This document shows positions 23,778 through 33,092 of a stretch of 64,000 bases of DNA, piece by piece. How positions within the stretch are numbered: the first letter of the stretch is position 1; each line of letters starts with the position of its first letter. The DNA is from Sipunculus nudus (lineage: Eukaryota; Annelida; Sipuncula; Golfingiida; Sipunculidae): assembly GCA_026874595.1 (NCBI GenBank), contig CM049313.1, positions 24,672,008 to 24,736,007 on the forward strand, in the 5' to 3' direction. Both the position numbers and the translations under genes were made by a program. The notes under the pieces were generated by a model, which did no database searches, had not been told where the DNA came from, and saw only the letters and a list, made by a program, of their open reading frames with translations.

Positions 23778-25205
23778 TGCGGGAGTGTACGCCCAACGGT
23801 GAACTGCCTGATCTGACGCACCTCCCACAGAGCCGCCTAGCGGATCTCAATCGGGTACTAGCGCGACACCGGGCGTTGTTCTCAGGACAATTAGGACGCT
23901 TTAAGGGGGTCCTACATGATATAGATGTAGGGGAACATTTACCTATCAGGCAAATTTCTATAGGTCGTCCCCCGAAAAGATAAACATTATGAAACAGGAA
24001 GTTGATGAAATGCTAAAGTTAGGGGTAATCAGGCCCAGCAGGAGTGAATGGGCAGCACCGCGCATTCTTGTCAAGAAAGCTAACAATGAATGGCGACCCT
24101 GTGTAGACTTTAGAAAGGTCAACGCCATATCTAGGGGGGAGTCATACCCCTTGCCCAGGCTAGACGACCTTATAGACAGGATAGGGGGAGCTCAGATTCT
24201 CACCACGTTAGATTTAGCCAAGGGATATTGGTAGATCGAAATGACTCCAAGAGCCAGCGAAATCGCAGCTTTCATTACTCCCTTCGGTCAGTATGAGTTT
24301 GTGACTATGCCATACGGACTCAAGATGGCCCCCCTATCGTTCCAACGGGCGATGAACCACACTCTAGAGGGATTCGAGGGATTTGCGGTCGCCTACTAAG
24401 ACGATGTAGCCATTAGCTCAAATTCGTGGGATGAACACCTAGAACAGTTGGATCTAGTTTTCAACAGATTCAGGGAGAATGGGATCACACTGAATGCTAA
24501 GAAGTGTGTAATAGGGCAAGCGTCAGTCAGATATTTAGGCTACCAGGTAGGATCAGGGTTAGTGGCTCCCATCGAGGCTAAAGTACAAGCAATTCAGGAA
24601 ATACCCCCTCCTAGAACCAAGAAGGAACTGCGTAGTTTCCCAGGGGTGGTAGGGTTCTACCGGAGGTTTATACCGTATTTTGCAGATATCGCAGCGCCAC
24701 TGACAGGCTGCCTCGAGTGCAATAAGCGCGCGGACCTAACAGTAAAATGGGGGTCAGACTGCCAGGATGCATTTCAGAGACTCAAGGCTTGTTTGATAGG
24801 TCGACCAGTCCTTCAGGCACCTGACTTCGGCAGGCCGTTTGAAATTATACAGACGCATCCGAAATTGGTATAGCTGCCGTGCTGACTCAGGTTAATGAAG
24901 GTACGCCGAAACCCGTGTCATACTACTCACGGAAGCTACTTACCCGTGAACAGAACTACAGCACCATTGAAAAGGAGCTGTTAGCCATTATGTCTGGGTT
25001 AGACCATTTAAGGGCCTATGTAGGTTTCGGGCCAGTCACCATTCATAGTGATCACCGACCGCTAGTTTGGTTACGCCGTTGTAGCACCGCGAATCAGAGA
25101 GTCTTGCGGTGGGCTATGAGACTGTCCGAATATGAACTTGAGGTGAGACACATAAAGGGCTCGGAAGACTGCTTAGCAGATTTGCTAAGTCGCCAGTTTG
25201 CCTAG
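23778..25205 (+). pseudogene. Reverse transcriptase and RNase H, copy D (full length, broken)
   Basis: The only complete RT/RNase H in the window. RT motifs are as in the other copies. The run of C near 24330 keeps one more C, so the frame reads on through MAPLSFQRAMN. The YxDD box still has TAA as its second codon (24397-24399). Beyond the point where other copies end come the connection segment (FPGVVGFYRRFIPYF) and a Ty3/gypsy RNase H with its acidic residues: Asp in the DAS segment (reached only after a one-base shift near 24855 and TAG 24871-24873), Glu in EKELLAI, Asp in HSDHRPLVWL, and Asp in CLADLLSR. It ends at TAG 25203-25205. Confidence 0.85.
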
Positions 25206-26141
25206 AGTGAGACTGGCGTAAAGCGAAACTGACCAAGATGACCGACCTCGCATATGAAAGATCATGAGATGGTACAAGTTATTTTGGAGTAAATGAGTAA
25301 AAGAAAACCAGCCGTGAAAACAGTATATTTAAGAATGTATTAAGTTATGAAATTCTGAATAATTGTAAAATAATTTGTTTTGTCACTAAGGGAATCAGGC
25401 CACCCCTACACTGCGGGCCGGCCCCATACAAATATAGTGCTTATAATCTAAATGCATGTACACAGTTTTCACGTGATTTTCAATATAGACCAAGCTAGGT
25501 GGTCTTATGTAATATGTTCAAATATGCCGTAATGCCAGTTTAAATGGTGTTCCTTGATGGGAAAATTGATGACGTCACCCTGTTATTACTATTGCATGTA
25601 AAATGTCATTAATTGGGCCTAAGAGAAGGCCAACCCAGTGTATTTTATCACTATTCCATGTAAAATATTGTTAACTGGGCCTAAGAGAAGGCCAACCCAG
25701 TGTATTTTATTACTATTGCATGTAAAATGTCGTTAATTGGGCCTAAGAGAAGGCCAACCCAGTGTATTTTATTATGATTTCATGTAAAATGTTAATTGAG
25801 CTTAAATTAAGGTCAATCAAGTTGTACTTTGCCAGTCGGTCATCTCATGAAATTATTGTTGCCAGTTAAAGATATCTGTTTATGCTCAGGGCCAAAGATC
25901 AAGCTTACCGCTAGGATGGAAAGTCTTACTACGTGTCATACACCTGAGCTAGTTAATAATATCTGTAGGCCGAGTTCAATTTACGCCGTTCCGGCCAAAT
26001 ATATTATCTTTGTAAATGTTGATGTTATGTAGAGGTCATGTTAAGATACTAGCGAAGGGACAAACCTTCCCGTTAGTAGTTTCATACGTTACACTTTCAG
26101 TAGAGGGTCGAAGGTGGGTGCTTCAACCTACCTTTCGACTT
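25206..26141 (+). other. Retroelement 3' untranslated region, copy D
   Basis: Non-coding stretch between RNase H and the polypurine tract. No env-like or other open frame was recognised. It holds a 62-bp tandem repeat and two stem-loops close to its 3' end (26047-26078 and 26107-26139). Confidence 0.7.
25576..25822 (+). repeat. 62-bp tandem repeat, about 3.6 copies
   Basis: Repeats start with atgtaaaat at 25596, 25658, 25720 and 25782. Each full copy contains a small inverted repeat (gggcct...aggcc). The last copy is diverged. Confidence 0.85.
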
Positions 26142-26152
26142 AAGGGGGGAGG
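26142..26152 (+). promoter_or_regulatory. Polypurine tract
   Basis: AAGGGGGGAGG immediately before the TG of the 3' LTR, the normal plus-strand primer position. Directly preceded by a stem-loop (26107-26139). Confidence 0.85.
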
Positions 26153-27042
26153 TGTCAGAATAATGAAGTAAAACGGGTCTTTGGGGCTCAGGTTAATTAT
26201 TATTTTAGGAATGGAAATTTAGTAATCATGTGTGGGATGCATGTGGAGTGAATAAGGCATATCACATGTGTCACGTCAGATACGGGTCGCTCTGCACCGA
26301 GGGAGGGTATGACGTAATAGTAGGTCGGCGAAGAGTATAGCAATGCCCGGAGGGTGGCTTAGTACCAGCCAGCCCTATCTCCGGTAATTTGTCATTGTCA
26401 GTCGGGTGGACTGGGCTGGCACGAATAGCCTATAGATTAAAATACAGCCACGGGCTGGAGCGGAAAATTCGGTTTTAAATTATTTAACCAATCAGGATTA
26501 GTTAAAGAGAGTGGTTTTGTAAGATCATCCAATGAGGGTGAGAGATTAGGAGAGAGGCTGCGTGGTCAACCGCGGGAGAATTGGAGAGCGGGGAGTAAGC
26601 GACGGGCGGGCGAGGTAAGCAGACGGAAAGACTGTGTAACTTTAAAAACAAGTGGGGGAATACGCAAGGGCGATTCCCCTTAACAGGTCTAACTGCACTA
26701 AGCTTAGAGTCCAGAGGGGACCTAGAGTTCTATAGTGGCAGTGATAGTGTACAAGGATAGTACAAGAAGCTAATTCGAGAAGCCCGAAGAAAGCCTGGAA
26801 AACATAGAGAACAAGTCAGTAAACCTCAGTGCTGAATAAAGCCTTTTTGTTATCATTAACTGTGACCAGCGGTTGTGTTTTTCATTCGGCAACACACACA
26901 CAAGCAAACTCACTGAAAAAACAGCAAAACCTTGGACAGCAAGCCTTAGAGATTTAATACACGTCGTATTAAATCCTCAAATCATAATCATCCATAAACA
27001 CATTTACGAAAGCACATATCAGCTACGGCGGGTATGATGATA
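26153..27042 (+). mobile_element. 3' LTR (complete)
   Basis: Starts TGTCAG directly after the polypurine tract and ends TGATA, the same end as the 5' LTRs, where homology stops and a TA-rich flank begins. AATAAA is at 26834-26839. This copy keeps the first 19 nt missing from all the 5' LTRs. It differs from them at roughly 29 positions by hand count. Confidence 0.88.
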
Positions 27043-27159
27043 ATATATATAGAATCGATCCTCAGCTAAATGTTGTTAGATTGAAGCTAACGGCATGGTT
27101 TAAAAGCCAAGGCTTAACGATCAACCTAGCATATATATATATATGTATATATACATATA

Positions 27160-27204
<45 letters not shown>

Positions 27205-27410
27205 TAAGCTCATAATGTGCTTTTCTTAATGAGTGTATGAAGAAAATATATTGATAAAAATTATATTATATTTATTCAACTATTCAATTTCATATTCCTA
27301 TTGTAAAATGATATTGTTCTAAACGTCGAATGCACCAATGAATAACTTTAGAGGAGAAAACACACAATTTTAAATATGAGCATAATAGACAAATTAATAG
27401 ATATCCTTAC
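27043..27410 (-). other. 5' part of C1q intron 1
   Basis: Intron sequence between the C1q donor (gtaagg, 27405-27410 on minus) and the retroelement insertion point. It contains TA/ATGTATA repeats (27131-27200). No coding sequence was recognised. Confidence 0.65.
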
Positions 27411-27494
27411 CTTTCGCTCTCCAGTAAATGCCTGATCTGTGCTACTAACACATCCGATCAACACAGCAAGTAACAGGACAGAAAAATTCTTCAT
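27411..27494 (-). CDS. C1q-domain protein, exon 1 (signal peptide)
   Basis: Minus-strand first coding exon: ATG at 27494-27492, 28 codons, followed by donor gtaagg. The first 18 residues (MKNFSVLLLAVLIGCVSS) form a signal peptide with a Lys, a hydrophobic core and a small-residue cleavage site; TDQAFTGERK follows. It ends in phase 0 and joins the 28-nt exon 2 and then the C1q exon in frame. No other signal exon was found in the window, so it appears to serve all three downstream exon sets. The start is fixed by the in-frame signal sequence and a TATA-like element about 70 nt upstream. The linking of exon 1 to these exons is inferred from phase, order and spacing. Confidence 0.75.
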
Positions 27495-27562
27495 ATTGGA
27501 TTCAGCTAAAATGAATGAATGGCTCACTCAATAAATAATGAATGAACACACACACACACACA

Positions 27563-27574
27563 TTTATATATAAA
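27563..27574 (-). promoter_or_regulatory. TATA-like element of the C1q gene
   Basis: TTTATATATAAA, about 70 nt upstream of the C1q ATG on the minus strand and behind a short CA repeat. A start site near 27535 would give a 5' UTR of about 40 nt. Simple AT-richness could explain it. Confidence 0.4.
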
Positions 27575-27609
27575 TATTCATATATATGAATACTGTTACG
27601 GGGTTACCG

Positions 27610-27740
27610 AACTGTCTCGCTAGTGAAGCTTGCTTTGCTAGCGAACCGGTTGGAACGCCGGACTTGTGCGCCACCTACATGGGTTCGAATCCGGATCGGC
27701 CCAATGTTTCTCCCTAAACAATTTATCTTCGTAAAAAATG
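27610..27740 (+). repeat. tRNA-derived SINE-like head, copy 1
   Basis: Contains an A-box-like TAGCGAACCGGTTGG (from 27639) and a B-box GGTTCGAATCC (27682-27692), with an inverted CGCTAG/CTAGCG before them. A second copy lies at 27886-28005. Too diverged for a functional tRNA gene. Confidence 0.6.
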
Positions 27741-27885
27741 GGGGCTCGTCCAACGTGACGGTAAACTTTGTGGCCCATAAAATAAGCTAACCTTAGTGTG
27801 ACTCCTGGGATAATAAGTCTTGTTCTGATAGCATGCAGAACGCTCTTAAAAGGGGGTGTATTACGGGGTGATATAAAAGCGGACC

Positions 27886-28005
27886 AAACTGTCTCGCTAG
27901 TAAAGCTTGCTTTGCTAGCGAAGCGGTTGGTACGCCTGACATGTGCGCCACCGACTCGAATCCCGGACCGGCCGAGAATTTTCCCCTGAGCACTTTGTCT
28001 CCGTA
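27886..28005 (+). repeat. tRNA-derived SINE-like head, copy 2
   Basis: Direct repeat of 27610-27740, about 276 bp downstream, with B-box-like ctcgaatccc near 27954. Followed by long poly-C and CA runs. Confidence 0.6.
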
Positions 28006-28006
28006 A

Positions 28007-28037
<31 letters not shown>

Positions 28038-28170
28038 ATTGGCACTTGTAAATTGATATACCACATTTACCCCCCCCCCCCCCATTTTCACAATATAGTG
28101 TTATATTCATAATGTGGTTCCAGTGGTGGTTCCAGAGCCCTGTTGCAGGGGGGCGGGGGGGGGGGGGGGG
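28006..28170 (+). repeat. Poly-C, CA and poly-G tracts
   Basis: Homopolymer C runs (about 28006-28023 and 28070-28083), a CA run, and a long G run (about 28150-28170). Open frames across this stretch are low-complexity artefacts. Confidence 0.85.
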
Positions 28171-29420
28171 CAAATATATTCAGGGAATCGCGACGGTCTA
28201 GTGTGTGATCGGTAGAGGGTTATTTGGCGTGGGAATTTTTGAACATATTTTAAATATTTTAAGTTTCTTTGGTAGGAATCTGAAAATAAAATAACAAGGA
28301 ATTGTAGTGCTTCAGTCATTTTGTTATTTTATTCACATATGCAACTCTGCAGTCCATTGATATTTGAGTCTGAGGAACTTTGCGACACTCTGACACATTT
28401 GATATTTACCTAACATTAATTAAATTTATTAAAATTCATTATGTTTTCCAATGGAGGAAAGGGGATATAACATGGTACGTCCTCCCTGGTTGAACAAGTT
28501 GGGGGGACCCCCGTTTGCCCTACCAAATAGCGCCTATGCTTCACATTTCAGGTTACAAAGCATAATACTGGCGTATTGTGACACGCATAAAAAGAACATC
28601 ACAAGATGTGTGGGATGAAGTCCTTGAGGAAGGCACTGGTGAGTGTATTTAATATTCAAGTAGTACTTCCTGATTTCCGAAAGCTATATAATTCTGGATG
28701 TCTGTGTGATTCTCCCTGTGGCGATCGCCCCCCCCCCCCCCCCCCTGAATTTTCGGGCTGATGAAAATTGCAAATTGTTCCAATGTTTCCTGGATAAAGT
28801 AATTTTTTCACCTTTCCCTTCTTAACTTATCCAACTTATCAGAAACATTTAAAAAATGTCTGGTGTAAGTGCCTAAAAAATGTGACCTCAACTTTGATTT
28901 CTAAATCATCATATCTTCAAATAATTTCGGCACTGTGTCACCGCGTCACTTTGTCGATTATGCGTGCTTCCCTGGAAGACCCATAAAAATTATTTACAAC
29001 TTCCACATATTCCACAGTGCTGCTCTAATCCGTGCAAATAAACCCTCCCCATCACCCTTAATTGTAATAATAACATATCTGCAGCATTCACTATGGATCG
29101 CCCTTTAAAATTTAGTCCGGCTATGTCAAAACAAAGGCTTTCGTTTTGGTTATTTTAAAGAGTCTGATACGTAGTGAATGCGTCTTCAATTTTATGTCAC
29201 GTGGTTTTATTTGTTTATATGACCTTAGGTCACGAAACCGTGAAACTGTTGAAGAGTATTGAATAGTTTGGCCTGCTCTGTCTGGCCCTAGAACCTGTAC
29301 AACTACGGTCATTATTGTCACCAGAGAACTGTGACTAATGTATGTATTGCATATTCTAGCATGGAGTATAACCAGATGATTGCTTTGATAATTTATTGAA
29401 CATTAATATTGAGTATCATG
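28171..29420. other. No gene recognised
   Basis: AT-rich sequence with one long C run (about 28730-28745). No motif-bearing frame or identifiable repeat. Confidence 0.5.
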
Positions 29421-29437
29421 TTTAGATATTAGCGAGT

Positions 29438-29550
29438 GATCGTTGGTAATAGGACACACGTGTCTCATTTGATGTTGATTTCAAAGCAGTGTTGTGGTTA
29501 GAGAGCACACGTGTCTCATTTCCTGTTAATCTCGGAACAGTTTTATTCCG
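29438..29550 (+). repeat. Duplicated 51-bp block with E-box palindrome
   Basis: Two diverged copies in tandem, each with a CACACGTGTCTCATTT core (from about 29455 and 29506). CACGTG is an E-box. About 190 bp further on is an ATG with a short frame and a consensus donor (gtaagt, near 29731), so the block could lie in a promoter, but no gene was traced. Confidence 0.45.
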
Positions 29551-29739
29551 TTGGTGCCGGCTCTGTTATGTGGTATTTATAGAAACGAGCGTTTGTTGTA
29601 GATTTCAACGGAATATCACCTGTTTAGTTTGAGTCGTCGGATACTCGACATAAATGCCCGTCCAGCGTGCAGGTTATGTTTAGCCTAGCGATACCTGTAG
29701 CAATACACATGGAGCGCTTCTCAAGAGAATGTAAGTAAC

Positions 29740-30334
29740 TTCTTTGTTTTTAAACGAATATATATTTGTTTTGTTAACACGTCTTATTCTTTTTCATAGG
29801 GTACGTATGTATGAGTTCAGCCAGTTTGATTAACTCTTCAAAGACCCTGGAGGTTCACCTTTTTACAGGTGTGACATTTATGCCAGGAGGCCTTCACAAA
29901 ACCTATCGTTGATTTTTATATATGTACACCATAATCTCAAGCATGAATTATGGTATCAATCAAATATTTTTTAATCTGAGGTTAGGTGTATTACAGTATT
30001 GTTGCTTGGAATCCAAGTGATGGGGGCTTTGGTGTTAATTTGTTCGTTGTCCCAGATAACTGGTGGTATCAGGTTACGTAATAGGTATTTATTTGCGTGT
30101 TTGCATGACGTCACAAGTTCATTCCATTTGTTCAGAGTGGCAAGGTTAGGCTGGCATATAATAAATATTTCCAAGAGGCAAAAATTGCAACCTTTTGTTA
30201 CCGGAGAAAAAAATTTCGCTAGTTTTATGATTTTCCATGTTATATAACAGTGTATATTATTCTATTTTAATTCCTAGCTGTAGTTGCTTAGTTCGTTTAG
30301 GGCTTTGTGGTTGTTGTATCAAGATTTGATGGTG
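29740..30334. other. No gene recognised
   Basis: AT-rich sequence with no supported coding region. Confidence 0.5.
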
Positions 30335-30445
30335 AGCCCGGAGAAAACCACCGGCATTGAACGGCCAACTGGAAGTCACTTTTGTAGCCACGCCGGTTCT
30401 CGATCAGGGTCGCCAGCGGATTATGCCGAGCGTTTTAACCTTTAT
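30335..30445 (-). repeat. tRNA-derived SINE family 1, truncated
   Basis: Minus-strand fragment with the family core (ccggtggttttctccggg) and the tRNA-like head (cgctggcgaccctgatcg). Other copies are at 32335-32575 and 35645-35880. Confidence 0.6.
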
Positions 30446-32334
30446 TGTCTATGTTCAATATATATACACATTTGTCAATGTCTTCTTAAGTACGTCATAG
30501 GTCAGTTGTGACAAGGTTAAGTAATATTTATTTGGTCATTGCTGATATGTGAGAAAGTAGGCATTAAGTTTGGTCCAGGCACTGGTGCACTTGCTCTTTG
30601 ATATATTATTCATAGAGCTCGGTATGCGTTTCGTCTAAGCTTTAGACGAATGAAATGTCGGTGGTTCAAGTCGGTGGAATACCAACGCGAACATTGAAAG
30701 TCACTGGATTGATATAAAATACGATAGGTTTAGCATGATGTAATATTATAAGAGCAGATCTGGTAATTTAGTGGGAATGTAGGTGGGTGGGGGGTCAGAA
30801 ACAAGTGCAGGACACACACATGCTGATCAGGCTATTATGAAAGGCTGTTTCTGTCAAGGTTTAACTAAAACTGCTGAAAAGTCAACATATACGGAGATAC
30901 GCGCTTAAGTGAGATCAGTGTTTAGTGTGTCCTGTTTGAACAACAAAATGGCACAGGTTACAAGGATATGCCAATGTTCCAGAATTTAAAAAAGAAAATT
31001 TCAACATTAGTTTTACTTAGCTGTTATAATGGAATAAATTGTTTTGAGATTTATACAGCTATTCTTCCAGTTCTATCTTAAAGGGAAATTCATACTGGCG
31101 TGTCACCTATGAGTATGACGGTTCGTTACTGTAGTGAAAACCGTCATACTATTTTAAAACTGAGGTACACTGGAATATTTCAAATTAATAATAGTTATCA
31201 CGAAATATTTTTATCCGACTTTTATATTTGATTTAAAATTTGTGCCATGAAGTTATGTTGATATTTCATACTATCCCTATAAATAAATATATATATTTAT
31301 ACACATTGATATATCTAGCATTACAAATTGTATGTTATGATCATTATAATCTGAAAAAAATAAGTGCACCAACTCACCTCTTGATTTTCATCGGGAGTGG
31401 GTAAACGTTCTTCCTTCCTGTACAGATATGCACGTCAAGAGTGGCGATAAGGGACAGGGAGTTACTTGTTCATACGCATAATCGGTCACGTGTTCTCATG
31501 GTGGCAAGCAGTCACTGGATCACGATATCTGCTATGTGAAAACCAATATTCTATTGAAGATATCGTTAACATTCTTCACAGACAGTTCTTGGCAGGGACA
31601 TGTATATTAAATCTTATAACATTTTGAGGAAGAAATACTTGTTCAAGCACGGGGTATTGTGCATGTCACTTTTTGTACTGACTTTGTACTAATCAAGGAG
31701 TTTTTTTAACGCAATGCTTCAGGTAATATGATCTATGATCTTCCACATAATCTATGACAATGAGAGAGAGAATGAGAAAAGGTCAATTTTTATATTGGTC
31801 TCATAACTGAAATATTCAATAGTTGCGGACCTAACCTCCCCGTCAGTTGTCCTATTTCATGTATGAAAAATTACATAAGAATCTTAAAATTGATAATAGG
31901 CTTCTGACAACTGTTACACATGCATTACTGATCGGTTTTTAGAAGCTAATTATATAATGGGTACATTTAGTCTCGATTTTTGTAAGATTTTGTTATTTAA
32001 CTTGAATCATTTTGCAAGTCGCCGTCTAATACTCAAACATTTCATATTACCTGACAAAGGTACAGGTAACATGAGCTAAGCAATACAGGATACTCCTGAA
32101 AGCAAATTTTAAAAATAAATACAAAATGGAGACGGGTAAAATTGTGGATGGCTGGTGCAGTTTTTGCCCTGCTGGTCCCAATGTCCGTCGTAAATATTCT
32201 AGGAGCCCTGCTGCAAGTAATGGATGGGTCTTACTCACCCTATAAAGAACATTTTTGTAAGTAAAATGAAATTTAAAAAATCGGATTCTCAATAATTAAG
32301 GCATGGGTTGCTTTGAAACTTGCTTGGCATATTC
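30446..32334. other. No gene recognised; one strong hairpin
   Basis: AT-rich sequence. A perfect 12-bp stem (31112-31123 with 31139-31150) encloses a 15-nt loop. Otherwise nothing identifiable. Confidence 0.5.
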
Positions 32335-32575
32335 GTCAAAGACAATTTAAACTTTATCTATTTTACATGGATTGTACACCTAGTTATAACTAATATGAAG
32401 CACACTCAATGGTTCGGTTGTTGGCGCTGGGTAGTCGGTAAAGATGGAGGAAACCGGAAGACCCGGAGAAAAACCACCGGCCTTGGACGGGCAACTACAA
32501 CCATCTCTTTTAGCCACGCCGGGAATCAAACCTAGGCCGCCAGCGGAGAATTCCAAGCGTTTCACCACTCAGTTA
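32335..32575 (-). repeat. tRNA-derived SINE family 1
   Basis: Minus-strand copy with tRNA-like head (B-box ggtttgattccc), a conserved core (ggccggtggtttttctccgg) and a 3' segment ending in A-rich sequence near 32340. Matches 35645-35880 over most of its length. Confidence 0.7.
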
Positions 32576-32744
32576 TCCAGGCTGTCATCGATTACTGGTA
32601 ATACAACTGTACAACTTTTTTTTTTTTGCTTGCCGGATACCTTCGATTTCGACAAGCTTGTTGGTCAGTTTTTTTTTTTTTTTTGTTTTTTTTTTAAATA
32701 TATTTTTTTGTCGAAGGTAACCGCCTCCATTTTTTTTAATGCTG

Positions 32745-33092
32745 CCTTAACTAAGTATATGTACATCTGCAGATTTCCATTCCGGTTTCGGACTACGTGA
32801 CAGGGCAGTATCACACGCTTCCTCTCATTTTATATCCTGGCGTTAACCAGGCCCGGTGACTACTGCACCTGCGGGCCCTGGGTTGGTAATCATACCACCG
32901 AGGACCCCCGAAAGGCGCACTCGTTTGTGAGTGAAACACGGCCGTTGGGCACGACCTTCCCATTAAGCCTGCAGAGCGCTCACCCTGGGTTGGGGCCGAC
33001 CGTGAAAAACCTCACTGCCTCGGCTGAGATTCGAACTCACGATCTCCCGGCTTTGACCTGCACTCTACCCCTGAGCCACAGAAGCCGGTTGG
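32745..33092 (-). repeat. tRNA-derived SINE family 2
   Basis: Minus-strand copy. The head reads as a tRNA-like gene with B-box gagttcgaatctc near 33030; the 3' part (gaatggaaatctgcagatg) matches the plus-strand copy at 50648-50998. About 345 bp. Long T tracts lie just beyond its 3' end (32610-32710). Confidence 0.75.

Noticed and set aside
1-27042. Endogenous retrovirus with an envelope gene
   Set aside because: No env-like frame follows RNase H; the 936-nt 3' region has only repeats and stem-loops. A retrotransposon is the simpler call.
1-27042. The array as a pure assembly artefact
   Set aside because: Units differ by point changes, TA-run and G-run lengths, and a shared one-base deletion that copy D lacks. 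That argues for real separate copies, though haplotype stacking cannot be fully excluded without reads.
27638-28173. Two long minus-strand frames beside the C1q promoter
   Set aside because: They translate SINE heads and homopolymer runs (poly-Gly/Pro), with no domain.
30600-30690. Possible tRNA gene (B-box-like ggttcaagtc)
   Set aside because: No proper cloverleaf or A-box could be built by eye; at most a decayed tRNA-derived repeat.
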